DNA from: an uncultured Parolsenella sp.
GTDB lineage: Bacteria; Actinomycetota; Coriobacteriia; Coriobacteriales; Atopobiaceae
Length of the DNA stretch: 32,556 nucleotides
Assembly: GCA_934668375.1 (NCBI GenBank)
Contig: CAKUNF010000015.1
Location: 1 to 32,556 of the forward strand
Direction of reading: 5' to 3'
This document shows, one piece after another, positions 1 to 8,064 of the stretch (position 1 is the first letter of the stretch; each line of letters begins with the position of its first letter). A program made the translations under genes and the position numbers. The notes below the pieces were generated by a model. The model saw only the letters and a list, made by a program, of their open reading frames with translations, did not search any database and was not told where the DNA came from.

Positions 1-49
1 CCTTCCCGGCTGAGCGGTAGAAACGCGCTAACTGCATTCGGGCCTGTTT

Positions 50-73
50 GCAACGGAACGCTCATTCCGTTGC
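50..73. repeat. perfect inverted repeat upstream of the first regulator gene
   Basis: Nine-base arms GCAACGGAA and TTCCGTTGC are separated by a six-base loop. No T-run follows, so it is not a classical terminator. It lies about 90 bases before the winged-helix gene and could be an operator or the end of an upstream transcript. Nothing else is recognisable in bases 1-160. Confidence 0.5.
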
Positions 74-160
74 GGGTCATAGCCACGCGTTGCCCCCTCA
101 GCCTTGGCTCGGCGAGCTCCAGGCGAGTCCGTCCGCTCAAGGCCGAGAAGGAGGCGTGAC

Positions 161-460
161 ATGACAAAGAGAGTCCGTTTTTGCAGTGACGTGGGCGTTC
201 GCCTCAATGAGACCGAGCTGTCGATGATGAGGATTATCGGCCTATCGGCTAGGCCAAAGCCGATTTCCTGCATGGGCCTGACGCGTGTTATGTGTTGTAG
301 CGAGGGAACGGTGAGATCCACGATCCGGGCGCTTAAGGCGAAGGGACTTATCACCGTGGGGAGCCGCTATCTCCAAAACGGCGGTCAGGCCGAGAACGAA
401 TACTCGCTGACTGATGAAGGAAGGTACGTGCTCGCTTCCGCTCTTGAGGGGCGGAAGTGA
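161..460 (+). CDS. small winged-helix DNA-binding protein
   Basis: This 99-residue protein is probably a transcription regulator. The ATG at 161 is chosen because AAGGAGG (148-154) sits at good spacing before it; a longer reading from 104 lacks such a site. Residues about 15-95 read as a winged helix-turn-helix: a leading helix, a turn, a recognition helix around CSEGTVRSTIRALKAKG, then a wing ending in YSLTDEGRYVL, a pattern typical of MarR/PadR-like wings. No ligand or metal domain is visible. The surface-protein gene starts 71 bases downstream on the same strand, so a local role in controlling it is plausible but is inference. The exact family was not identified. Confidence 0.7.
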   Translation: MTKRVRFCSDVGVRLNETELSMMRIIGLSARPKPISCMGLTRVMCCSEGTVRSTIRALKAKGLITVGSRYLQNGGQAENEYSLTDEGRYVLASALEGRK

Positions 461-531
461 GCAGGCGTCCGCGCAAGACGCGTATCCCGCTTATTTGCAC
501 TAAAAACGAAGCCGATTCTACGGAGCTGACC

Positions 532-2532
532 ATGAAATATATAAAGAGACTGCTGTGCCTGACCCTTGCCGTTGTGATGGCGCTTGCCCCTTTGACTCCG
601 GCATTTGCCGATTCCGGCATGGATGATATTGCTCCAAAGGGCAGCCTTGTTATTTGTAAGGAAGTTGCTGGCTCTGATATTCCCGTCGCTGATGCTGAGT
701 TTGAGTTTACCGTGACGCTTGGGGATGCTGTCGCCGAAGGCTTTTACTCAATCGATGGCGGTGATCGACAGCCCATACCGGAAGATGGAATCATTGGGCT
801 TAAGGCTGGACAGAGCGCGAGGCTTAGCGAGCTTGAGCCTGGCGAGTACACGGTTCGCGAGTCCTCCTTCGATCAAGTCAACTACAAGTCGACGTCCTTC
901 TCTGTAAATGGTGAAGAAGCTCAAAACGGCTTGGTTGCTACCGTGACAGTCGAGGCACCCGAGTCGAGCGTGGGCGGCTGGTACACCGAAGACGGTTCGA
1001 TTGCGAAGGATGAGGACGGCTACTTTACCTACACCCTGACTCCCGACATGCTTGACTCGCAAGGAAACATCACGGTGGACTGCGATCCTCTCGCTGAGTA
1101 CATGGAAGCCGAGATGCGAGACTACGAGAACTGGTCCTCCCGCAATTTCAGGGTGCGCCTTGTCAATAAGACTGGCGTGCCCATTAAGTACGAGGACTAC
1201 GAGTTCGACACCGTCAACTGGATTTCCCTGGGCGATGAGTTTACTGCGTCGGATTCTCCAAACATGAAGAACACCTCAGAGGGCTCGGACGAGAATTCGG
1301 CGGGCTATGGATGGGGTGAGGCATGGCAAAGAGTCTATGCCATGCTCGTTGGCCAGGCTCCGAGCGCCGGCAGCCTCGCCATCACGGGCTTTGACGGAAA
1401 CGGCATCCGCCTGGCTTGTGCGCCGCTGCGCTGCATCAATCCGGCCGTAGTGTCCTTCTTCAAGAGCAATCCTGGCTATGGCACACTTACCGGTAATTCC
1501 TCAACTGACTCTGCGCAAAAGGTCACGCTGCTCCAGATGAACGCTTTCCCTCAGCTCATCAAGCAGTCCTTCACCTTTGAAAACTGGCAAGGCGAGCAGG
1601 TCTCTCTGCCCCAGGATGAAAGCAGAAGCTATGCAGACTTCCTCTGCGCGTTCTATGGGGTCGACTCCCTCGACGATCTTACTGTGGCGCAGAAGTACAA
1701 CGTGCTCGGTACGGGCTCCAAGGGCTCGCCTGGTGCGCGCTATGACGGCCAGAGCGCAATTACAACCTACTACTCGAATTTTGCTGGCACCATGTCGAAT
1801 TGGTGCATTCCCTATACCTCCTTGGAGGATGGCACGCTCGATTACTTCAAGAACTGGGGCTTCAGTGATGCTCGTATCGAGGTGGGCAAGGAGCTCAAGT
1901 CGGGAGGACAAGAGTTCAGCGCCGATGACGCCACAACCTATGCCTACCAGCCGGATTATTTCTTGCTGGAGACAGACCCCGAGGTTCTGTCCATGGCATA
2001 TGACTATCTGTATGAGCGTTGCATCAGGCTGACGCTCGACGAGGATTCCCATCCTATCTCGGAGTCCGTCGATAACAGCGCGACTTCTGATGTTAGTGTT
2101 GGCGGCATTAAGGAGTACCTGGACAAGACTGACGAGGCTAACGCAAACGTGCTCTCTGCCATGAACGGGGGCAATGAGATTGCGGATGGGGAGGTGCTGT
2201 CCCTCGACCACGTGAGCGGCTACATAGAGGTCCCCAACGCTTGGAACCAGTTCCGCTACTACGACTTTGGCTTCAAGTTGACGTTCAAGGCGACTGCTGA
2301 TTTGCCCGCGAGCTCGGTGACGTTCACGAATGAGTACGAGAAGCCCACTGCGCCTTCGAGTCCCGAGACCCCGGCAACACCCGAGAAGCCCACGCCGTCT
2401 GAAAAACCCAAGACCGAGCTTCCTCAGACGGGTGATAGCAATCCGGCTGCATTGATGGGAGCGCTGGCCGTAGCGGGCGTGATTTCCCTGTTCCTGGGCT
2501 TCGCGGCTCTCCGCTCGACGAGAACAAGATAA
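532..2532 (+). CDS. LPXTG-anchored surface protein with N-terminal Cna-B-like domain
   Basis: This 666-residue protein is predicted to be secreted and linked to peptidoglycan by sortase. The start at 532 is preferred over 457 because it follows GGAG (522-525) and opens directly with a signal peptide: a basic n-region MKYIKR, a hydrophobic core, then an Ala-x-Ala type site near residue 25. Residues about 35-140 resemble the beta-sandwich repeats of Gram-positive surface proteins, with LSELEPGEYTVRES the clearest motif. The middle, about 145-600, is unassigned and rich in Tyr, Trp and Asp. A Pro/Thr/Glu-rich spacer precedes LPQTG at residues 630-634, a hydrophobic segment and an RSTRTR tail. 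Codon use is less G+C-biased than in the housekeeping genes, which suggests an accessory or acquired gene. Likely roles are adhesion or binding to a host or partner cell; the ligand is unknown. Confidence 0.85.
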   Translation: MKYIKRLLCLTLAVVMALAPLTPAFADSGMDDIAPKGSLVICKEVAGSDIPVADAEFEFTVTLGDAVAEGFYSIDGGDRQPIPEDGIIGLKAGQSARLSELEPGEYTVRESSFDQVNYKSTSFSVNGEEAQNGLVATVTVEAPESSVGGWYTEDGSIAKDEDGYFTYTLTPDMLDSQGNITVDCDPLAEYMEAEMRDYENWSSRNFRVRLVNKTGVPIKYEDYEFDTVNWISLGDEFTASDSPNMKNTSEGSDENSAGYGWGEAWQRVYAMLVGQAPSAGSLAITGFDGNGIRLACAPLRCINPAVVSFFKSNPGYGTLTGNSSTDSAQKVTLLQMNAFPQLIKQSFTFENWQGEQVSLPQDESRSYADFLCAFYGVDSLDDLTVAQKYNVLGTGSKGSPGARYDGQSAITTYYSNFAGTMSNWCIPYTSLEDGTLDYFKNWGFSDARIEVGKELKSGGQEFSADDATTYAYQPDYFLLETDPEVLSMAYDYLYERCIRLTLDEDSHPISESVDNSATSDVSVGGIKEYLDKTDEANANVLSAMNGGNEIADGEVLSLDHVSGYIEVPNAWNQFRYYDFGFKLTFKATADLPASSVTFTNEYEKPTAPSSPETPATPEKPTPSEKPKTELPQTGDSNPAALMGALAVAGVISLFLGFAALRSTRTR

Positions 2533-2562
2533 CTAGCTTCTTCTGTTTTCGGGTCATAAGTC

Positions 2563-2602
2563 ACACGAGGGGGGCGCTGCGGACGCGGCACCCCCCTCGT
2601 GT
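2563..2602 (+). terminator. strong hairpin after the surface-protein gene
   Basis: Twelve-base perfectly complementary arms, ACACGAGGGGGG (2563-2574) and its complement (2591-2602), enclose a 16-base loop. The hairpin starts 31 bases after the stop codon. It lacks a T-run, so terminator activity is likely but not certain. Confidence 0.6.
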
Positions 2603-2718
2603 ATCCCGCGACGGCATATGTGCTCCGGACGAGTCGACTGGTCTTGTTTTGTATCCTAGCCAGCTAATAACAGGGCTATGCTCTTCTCGACAAACATGCA
2701 CCGGCGAATCGAGGCCCC

Positions 2719-3474
2719 ATGTCTACCACCATCACCGATCCCGCCGAGGCGGCCGAGGAGCTCAAGGCCCGCATCGAGCGCGCCAAGCGCGTCGTGTTCT
2801 TTGGCGGCGCCGGCGTCTCTACCGCAAGCGGCATCCCCGACTTCCGCAGCGTGGACGGACTGTACCACCAGAAGTTCGCCTATCCGCCCGAGACGATGCT
2901 CTCGCACGACTTCTATGAGACCCACACGGCGGAGTTCTTCGAGTTCTATCGCACCAAGATGATTGCGCTCGATGCCAAGCCCAACCAGGCACACCTCAAG
3001 CTTGCCGAGCTTGAGCGCTCCGGCAAGCTCACGGCCGTCGTCACGCAGAACATCGACGGGCTGCACCAGGCCGCCGGCTCAAAGAACGTCCTCGAGCTGC
3101 ACGGCTCGGTGCATCGCAACGTCTGCCAGCGCTGCGGCCATATCTATTCGGCCGAGTGGATCATGGCCCGCGAGCATGAGGACGGCAACGGCGTTCCCGT
3201 GTGCCCGGAGTGCGGCGGTCCCATCAAGCCGGACGTGGTGCTGTACGGCGAGTCACTCGATAACGACGTCGTGAACGAGGCGCTCCACCAGATTGCCCTG
3301 GTCGACATGCTCATCGTGGGCGGCACGAGCCTCGTGGTCTACCCGGCCGCCGGTCTCATCGACTACTTCCGCAGTAGCGGTGACCTCGTGGTGGTCAACC
3401 GCGACGCCACCCCGGCGGACTCCCGTGCAAGCCTCGTGATCCAGACCGACATCGCCAAGGCGTTCGACTTCTAG
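2719..3474 (+). CDS. cobB: Sir2-family NAD-dependent protein deacylase
   Basis: This is a 251-residue sirtuin. Sirtuins remove acetyl or other acyl groups from lysines in cytosolic proteins, consuming NAD+ and producing nicotinamide and O-acyl-ADP-ribose. The NAD-binding motif GAGVSTASGIPDFRS lies near residues 30-44, TQNIDGLH near 108-115, and the catalytic His is in LHGSVH near 127. Two Cys-x-x-Cys pairs (CQRC and CPEC) form the structural zinc site, and the C-terminal Rossmann part contains GGTSLVVYPAAG. Length is normal for bacterial sirtuins. The start has only a weak GAGG upstream. A candidate -10 element TATCCT lies at 2652-2657. Whether it prefers acetyl or succinyl groups cannot be read with confidence. 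The name npdA is also used for this family. Confidence 0.92.
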   Translation: MSTTITDPAEAAEELKARIERAKRVVFFGGAGVSTASGIPDFRSVDGLYHQKFAYPPETMLSHDFYETHTAEFFEFYRTKMIALDAKPNQAHLKLAELERSGKLTAVVTQNIDGLHQAAGSKNVLELHGSVHRNVCQRCGHIYSAEWIMAREHEDGNGVPVCPECGGPIKPDVVLYGESLDNDVVNEALHQIALVDMLIVGGTSLVVYPAAGLIDYFRSSGDLVVVNRDATPADSRASLVIQTDIAKAFDF

Positions 3475-3507
3475 GGACCCGGCTCCACTCGACGGCGATG
3501 GCCTCCG

Positions 3508-3608
3508 CGCAAACTCCGCCGCTTGGGATGTTTGGCAACAAAGTCCGTCTCCCAGGATGTTTCAGGGTCCGATAAGAGCCCATTTCATCCCGAGGGGCGG
3601 ACTTTGCG
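3508..3608. repeat. three-copy degenerate repeat between convergent genes
   Basis: Three related units of about 23 bases occur at 3508-3530, about 3537-3559 and, inverted, 3586-3608. The first and third match as inverted copies at 20 of 23 positions. The second and third can form a long imperfect hairpin at 3539-3606, about 21 pairs with two mismatches around a 26-base loop. The block sits between the convergent sirtuin and epimerase genes, so it may end transcription in both directions. It may equally belong to a dispersed intergenic repeat family. Confidence 0.6.
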
Positions 3609-3643
3609 GTTGGGTGCGAGGATGACGGCCAGGCGCCGGGCTT

Positions 3644-4738
3644 CTACCCCTCCGTGCTGAACGAGTAGGTCGTGCGGCTGCGATAGGGATTCTCGGGCCC
3701 AAAGACGGGTTGGGAAAACTCGGGGTGGTTCACGGCGTCGGGGAAGAACTGTGTCTCCAGGCAGAAGGCGCCGTGGTCAACCGTGACGCTGCCGCCCTTG
3801 CCATGCTCGCCGCCCACGTGGTTGCCCGTGTCGAGCTGCATGCCCGGCAGGTCGGTCGCCACGTCCATGACGATGCCGGTCTTGTCGCCCCGCACGCGGG
3901 CCACGTGGCGCAGGGCACCAACAAAGCCCCCGTCGGACGGCTGCGGCGTGCCCGGGCGCAGGGCATAGTTGTGGTCGTAGCCTCCTGCAGCCTGGATGGC
4001 GGGGTCTCCCGAGGCAAGCCCCAGACCCAGCGGCTTGGGCTCGCGCAGGTCAAACGGCGTGCCGTCGACGGCAATGAGCTCGCCGGTGGGGATGAGGTTC
4101 TCGTCCACGGCGGTCACGGCGTCCGCGTCGATCTGGATGACGTGGCCCGCCACGGTGCCGGACGCGTAGCCATTGAGGTTGAAGTAGCTGTGGTTCGTCA
4201 TGTTGATGACGGTGCGGGCACCCGGCAGCACTTCGTACGTGATGGCGAACGTGCCGTCGTTCGTGAGCTCGTAGGTGAGCGTGGCGTCGCATGAGCCGGG
4301 AAACCCCTGGTCCCCGTCTGGGCTCGAGAGATGCAGCCGGATACGCGAGCCCCTCTCGTCCCGCTCGGTCTCGAGGACGTCCCACCTGCGCAGACGCCAG
4401 CGCGCAGAGCCGCTGTGCAGGTTGTTGACCTCGTGGTCGTTGCGCTCGAGCTCGTAGCGCTGGCCGTCGAGCACGAAGCTTGCGCCGCCGATGCGATTGG
4501 CGTAGCGCCCTATGGGCGCCCCGAGGTTGGGCTTGTTCACGGCGTAGCCCACGGCGTCGTCGTAGCCAAGCTCCACGTCGATGGCCGCACCGTCCTTGTC
4601 GGGCACGCTCAGGGATACGACGCACCCACCGAGGTCCGTGACGCCGGCACTCATGCCCCTGTCGTTCTCGAGCAGGTAGAGCGAGAACTGCTCGCCGCTC
4701 TCCGTGGTGCCAAAGTCCCGCGCCTCGACGCCGCTCAT
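3644..4738 (-). CDS. galM: aldose 1-epimerase (galactose mutarotase)
   Basis: This 364-residue cytosolic enzyme interconverts alpha and beta anomers of galactose or glucose, feeding the Leloir pathway. The start at 4738 is chosen because GGAGG (complement of 4746-4750) stands seven bases before it; in-frame starts further upstream sit too close to or before that site. Family motifs are LGAPIGRYANRI with the following Asn-Asn-Leu-His-Ser region, NMTNHSYFNLNG carrying the catalytic His, GGYDHNYAL with the sugar-binding Asp, and CLETQFFPDAVNHPEF with the catalytic Glu. It is divergent from the folate gene and convergent with the sirtuin. No gal operon genes are adjacent. Related aldose-1-epimerase-like proteins with other sugars are possible, but all the mutarotase residues appear intact. 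Confidence 0.93.
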   Translation of the reverse strand: MSGVEARDFGTTESGEQFSLYLLENDRGMSAGVTDLGGCVVSLSVPDKDGAAIDVELGYDDAVGYAVNKPNLGAPIGRYANRIGGASFVLDGQRYELERNDHEVNNLHSGSARWRLRRWDVLETERDERGSRIRLHLSSPDGDQGFPGSCDATLTYELTNDGTFAITYEVLPGARTVINMTNHSYFNLNGYASGTVAGHVIQIDADAVTAVDENLIPTGELIAVDGTPFDLREPKPLGLGLASGDPAIQAAGGYDHNYALRPGTPQPSDGGFVGALRHVARVRGDKTGIVMDVATDLPGMQLDTGNHVGGEHGKGGSVTVDHGAFCLETQFFPDAVNHPEFSQPVFGPENPYRSRTTYSFSTEG

Positions 4739-4805
4739 GTGCATGCCTCCGTTGCTTGGATAAACGTTCACCTAACCGCTGTCCCCATTGTTCCACAACT
4801 GCGGC

Positions 4806-4854
4806 GTTGCGTTTTCCATCACGAAACAGGCCGCCCCAGTTGCGTTTTCCAACA
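4806..4854. promoter_or_regulatory. paired direct repeat in the galM/folP divergent region
   Basis: The 16-base motif GTTGCGTTTTCCATCA (4806-4821) recurs at 4839-4854 with one difference. The two copies start 33 bases apart, about three helical turns. Such spacing suits a regulator bound on one DNA face, but no regulator is known here. Confidence 0.35.
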
Positions 4855-4899
4855 TCGCCGCGCGCCGATGCGCTCATCCTTCGTGTCCCGGATGGCCGC

Positions 4900-4905
4900 T
4901 ACAAT
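4900..4905 (+). promoter_or_regulatory. candidate -10 element for the folate gene
   Basis: TACAAT lies 33 bases before the start codon and matches the -10 consensus well. No convincing -35 hexamer is seen, which is common in high-G+C Actinobacteria. Confidence 0.35.
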
Positions 4906-4937
4906 CGAAGAGATACCTTGAGGACGAAAGGGCCCGA

Positions 4938-6518
4938 ATGCTTCGAGAAGACCTTGCAACCTGGCACTGCGGCGCGCACAGCATCTCGCTGGCGCGTCCG
5001 CGCATCATGGGCGCGCTCAACGTGACGCCCGACTCCTTCTCGGATGGCGGTGCCCACGCCGATACGGACGCCGCGATCAAGTGGGGCCTCAAGCTGCTCG
5101 ACGACGGCGCCGACATCATCGACGTTGGGGGAGAGTCAACGCGGCCGGGCTTCCGCCCCGTCTCGCCGGACGAGGAGGCCAAGCGCGTCATCCCCGTGAT
5201 TCGCGCGCTCGCAGATGCCGGGGCGGTCGTCTCGGTTGACACGCGCCATCCCGAGGTCGCACGCCTGGCCGTGAAGCTCGGTGCCTCGATCGTCAATGAC
5301 GTCACGGGCTTCACGAATCCCGACATGGTGCGCGTGGCCGTGGAGAGCGACTGCGGCTGCGTCGTCATGCACGCCGGCGAGGTCTCTGGTCGCACCCCGC
5401 GCCGCTCGGTGACGCTCGACTCGAGCGCCGCCGCCCGCGCCGCAGCGCATGCCAAGGATGGCGCCGCCAACCCTGCCGCCAATCCCGCCGCCGAGAAGAG
5501 CGACGAGCCCTCGCCCGCCGAGGCGGCAGACGCTGCGGCCGCGGAGCGCCTCGACGAGGTCATGCGCCGCAGCGCCCGTGGTGTTACGAGTCCCACGGTG
5601 ACCCTCGCCGGCGGCAATCGCCGCTTCACGCTGCCAGAGTCCGCGCCCATCATGCGCCATGTCATGGGCTTTCTTGGGGACCAGGCCCGCGAGCTCATGC
5701 GCGCCGGCGTGTCCCGCGAGCGCATCTGCATCGACCCGGGCCCTGGCTTTGGCAAGCTGGCCGATGAGGACGTGGTCATCCAGCGCGCCAACGCAAAGAT
5801 GGTCTCCATGGGCTACCCCGTGATGTGCGCCGTCTCGCGCAAGCGCTTCGTGGGCGCCGTCTCTGGTGTCACGGAGGCCCCCGCGCGTGACGCCGCCACG
5901 GCCGGCGTCTGCATCGCTGCCGTGGAGGCGGGCGCCCGCATCTTGCGCGTCCACGACGTCGCCGGCGTGTCCCAAGCGCTCAACTCCTACTGGTCTGTGG
6001 CACACCCGGACCCGCGCCGCGCGTTCGTGGCCCTTGGTTCCAACGTGGGCGACCGCCTCGACTACCTGCGTCGTGCCACCTCGCTCATCAACGCCATTCC
6101 GCTCACGTGCGTCACGGCCGTGAGCCGCGCCTATGAGACGGACCCCGCCTACGGCATCGCAATGCCCGTCGCGAACGCCGTGGCGGAGATTCGCACCGAG
6201 CTTGCGCCGCTCGTCCTCATCGGCGCCCTTCTCGACGTCGAGAAGAAGCTCGGGCGGACGCGTCCCGCCGGGCAGGAGGGTCATGGCCCGCGCACGATTG
6301 ACTGCGACCTGCTGTGGATGGAGGGCGAGCAGCATGCCGGCCGCAAGCTGGCGCTGCCGCACCCGCGCCTGGGCGAGCGCGACTTTGTGATCGTGCCCAT
6401 GGAGGACCTCATGCACGACCCGGAGCGCTTCCTTGCCCATGCGGGCATCACCGTGCTGCCGCGCGAGCAGCGCGTCGGTCTCGTCCGCGCCGACCTGGGG
6501 GAGCTTGTATGGGAGTAG
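4938..6518 (+). CDS. folP: fused dihydropteroate synthase / HPPK (FolP-FolK)
   Basis: This 526-residue bifunctional folate enzyme combines two steps. Its C-terminal part pyrophosphorylates 6-hydroxymethyl-dihydropterin with ATP; its N-terminal part condenses the product with p-aminobenzoate to dihydropteroate. DHPS motifs are NVTPDSFSDGG (28-38), DVGGESTRPG (62-71), SVDT (99-102), IDPGPGFGK (265-273) and SRKRF (300-304). HPPK begins near 362 with ALGSNVGDR (365-373) and has PRTIDCDLL (451-459) with the two magnesium-binding Asp residues. An Ala/Glu/Ser-rich insertion at about 150-236 separates the DHPS beta-strands and is absent from ordinary DHPS. The start at 4938 fits the DHPS N-terminus; upstream in-frame codons have no ribosome site. 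The next gene overlaps its end by 10 bases, so the two are translationally coupled. Confidence 0.92.
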   Translation: MLREDLATWHCGAHSISLARPRIMGALNVTPDSFSDGGAHADTDAAIKWGLKLLDDGADIIDVGGESTRPGFRPVSPDEEAKRVIPVIRALADAGAVVSVDTRHPEVARLAVKLGASIVNDVTGFTNPDMVRVAVESDCGCVVMHAGEVSGRTPRRSVTLDSSAAARAAAHAKDGAANPAANPAAEKSDEPSPAEAADAAAAERLDEVMRRSARGVTSPTVTLAGGNRRFTLPESAPIMRHVMGFLGDQARELMRAGVSRERICIDPGPGFGKLADEDVVIQRANAKMVSMGYPVMCAVSRKRFVGAVSGVTEAPARDAATAGVCIAAVEAGARILRVHDVAGVSQALNSYWSVAHPDPRRAFVALGSNVGDRLDYLRRATSLINAIPLTCVTAVSRAYETDPAYGIAMPVANAVAEIRTELAPLVLIGALLDVEKKLGRTRPAGQEGHGPRTIDCDLLWMEGEQHAGRKLALPHPRLGERDFVIVPMEDLMHDPERFLAHAGITVLPREQRVGLVRADLGELVWE

Positions 6519-7150
6519 CCGAGGAGCTCATTGAGCGCGCTCGTGCCGGCGTTGCCGCGGGCGAGTGCGCCGTTGCCGCTGACTCCGATGTGCTGCGGCT
6601 TGCCGTGGTGCTGCGTCCGGCTGTGCCGATGAGCCACTATATGGGGATTCGTCCGGTATGCGCGCTTGGTGCCCTTGAGGGGCTGCGACCCCTGCGAGAC
6701 GAGCTTGCGCTTGCCTGGCCTGGCGACGTCGTGGTGCCCGATGAGGCCGGCCGCGCGGCGCAGGTTGCCTGCGCGCTTGGCGTCCATGCCGGAACGGGCG
6801 AGGACGGCATGTTCGTGGTCTGCTCGGCGGACGTCGAGCTCGCCCTGTTTGCCGGGCAGGCACCAGACGAGCTCGCGCACATCGTGTGCTCGGCGATCGT
6901 TTCGCGCGCGGATGCGTGGGCGGCGGATGTCTCTGCTGGCCGCGGCGCCGCGGGCCCGGCGGCACCTGTGCTGTCCGACTACTTCGACGCGCTTGTGCTC
7001 ATGGGGCGCGAGGTCGAGGTCGTCTACCCCAACGGCCGTGTCGCCGCGCGAGGCACGCTTACGGCTGTGGACGTCTGGGGCCGTGCCACCGTGCGTCTGG
7101 CCGACGGCCGCGAGCTCGTGATCTCTCCCGAGCAGGCGAGCCTGCGCTAA
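6509..7150 (+). CDS. degenerate biotin-protein-ligase-like protein
   Basis: This 213-residue protein starts inside the end of the folate gene, with GGGGGAG at 6497-6503 upstream. The C-terminal section, about 160-213, resembles the BirA C-terminal beta domain: MGREVEVVYPNG, a repeated strand pattern, then GRELVISPEQASLR. In the middle, LAWPGDVVV (68-76) matches the Lys-Trp-Pro-Asn-Asp core of biotin ligases, but with Ala for Lys and Gly for Asn. The N-terminal biotin/ATP loop GRGRxGR is not visible, and the protein is much shorter than a functional ligase of about 250-320 residues. coaX lies next to it on the opposite strand; birA-coaX adjacency is known in other bacteria. I judge it a catalytically dead BirA relative, perhaps kept for a binding role. 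It could also be an unrelated protein with a similar C-terminal fold. Confidence 0.6.
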   Translation: MGVAEELIERARAGVAAGECAVAADSDVLRLAVVLRPAVPMSHYMGIRPVCALGALEGLRPLRDELALAWPGDVVVPDEAGRAAQVACALGVHAGTGEDGMFVVCSADVELALFAGQAPDELAHIVCSAIVSRADAWAADVSAGRGAAGPAAPVLSDYFDALVLMGREVEVVYPNGRVAARGTLTAVDVWGRATVRLADGRELVISPEQASLR

Positions 7151-7164
7151 CTGGCGGCCCTCAA

Positions 7165-7206
7165 TGAGACAAGGGTGAGACAAGGGGACAGTCCCCTTGT
7201 CTCATT
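7165..7206. repeat. palindromic intergenic repeat, copy 1
   Basis: A perfect palindrome has 14-base arms (7176-7189 and 7191-7204) around a single base. It is preceded by an extra half copy beginning TGAGACAAGGG at 7165. It sits between the convergent BirA-like and coaX genes. An inverted relative at 8701-8740 matches at 36 of 40 positions. The arrangement resembles a REP-type element and may also act as a two-way terminator. Confidence 0.75.
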
Positions 7207-7211
7207 CGGTG

Positions 7212-7994
7212 TTACCGTGCCTCCCAGATGCGCCAGATGCCGCGCAGGGTGAGGTCAACGTCGACGGCGTCGAATACGTCGGTTGCCTGGCCGATGACGC
7301 GCGAGAGACCGCCCGTCGCGATGACGGGGCACTCGATCTCGCTCATACCCTCCTCGGCCGCGAGCTGGGCCTTTATGCGCGCGACGAGCCCTTCCGCCTG
7401 CGCGGCCACGCCCAGCACGAGGCCCGCCTGAAGCGCGTGCTCCGTCGTGTCGCCGATGGCCGCTGGCGGCACCTCGATGGGGATGCTCGCGAGCTTGGCG
7501 GCCTTCTCGAACAACGCCGAGGCAGACAGCATGAGTCCCGGGGCGATGCAGCCGCCGCGGTAGCGTCCGCGCGCGTCCACGACGTCGATGTTCGTGGCCG
7601 TTCCAAAGTCCACGACGATGGCTGGCGAGCCGTAGGAGGCGCGAGCCTCCACTGCGTCGGCGATGCGGTCGGCGCCCACCTGGCCGGGGTAGGGCATGGC
7701 AATCTCGATGCCGTGCACCTCGGAGGCGCTCACGACGAAGGGCTTCTCGCCCAGGGCGTGCTCGAGCGCGCTGCGCCACATGTCCGTGAGCACGGGGACC
7801 ACGCTGGCCACCGCCGCCGCGTGGATGTCCGCAAGCGCTATGCCATCGAGTGCGAGAAACGAGCGGAGGGCGGCGTCGAGCTCGTCTGCGGTGTCGAGCC
7901 GGTCTGTCTTGAGCCGCCAGCGCCTGCCTACCGCGCCGTTCTCGATGAGGCCAATCGTCGTCTGGCTGTTGCCGACGTCAATCGCGAGAAACAT
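7212..7994 (-). CDS. coaX: type III pantothenate kinase
   Basis: This 260-residue cytosolic enzyme phosphorylates pantothenate with ATP, the first committed step of coenzyme A synthesis. Type III enzymes need a monovalent cation and resist CoA feedback. The phosphate-binding motif DVGNSQTTIG is at residues 6-15, GADR at 107-110 and DFGTATNID at 129-137. GGCIAPGL and a late ATGGLS motif complete the ASKHA-fold signature. The ATG at 7994 is preferred over an in-frame TTG at 8006, because GGAG stands six bases before the ATG and would fall inside the longer reading. The gene is divergent from rpmE and convergent with the BirA-like gene. Confidence 0.94.
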   Translation of the reverse strand: MFLAIDVGNSQTTIGLIENGAVGRRWRLKTDRLDTADELDAALRSFLALDGIALADIHAAAVASVVPVLTDMWRSALEHALGEKPFVVSASEVHGIEIAMPYPGQVGADRIADAVEARASYGSPAIVVDFGTATNIDVVDARGRYRGGCIAPGLMLSASALFEKAAKLASIPIEVPPAAIGDTTEHALQAGLVLGVAAQAEGLVARIKAQLAAEEGMSEIECPVIATGGLSRVIGQATDVFDAVDVDLTLRGIWRIWEAR

Positions 7995-8064
7995 GGCTGG
8001 CTCCAATGCTTGGTGGTGATGCCGTGAACTTGGCTCTGTGAGCGGGGCAAACGGCAGATTTTTC

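Noticed and set aside
4050..4877. Arg-rich alternative frame over galM
   Set aside because: High-Arg, low-complexity translation typical of a wrong frame; galM covers the region on the same strand.
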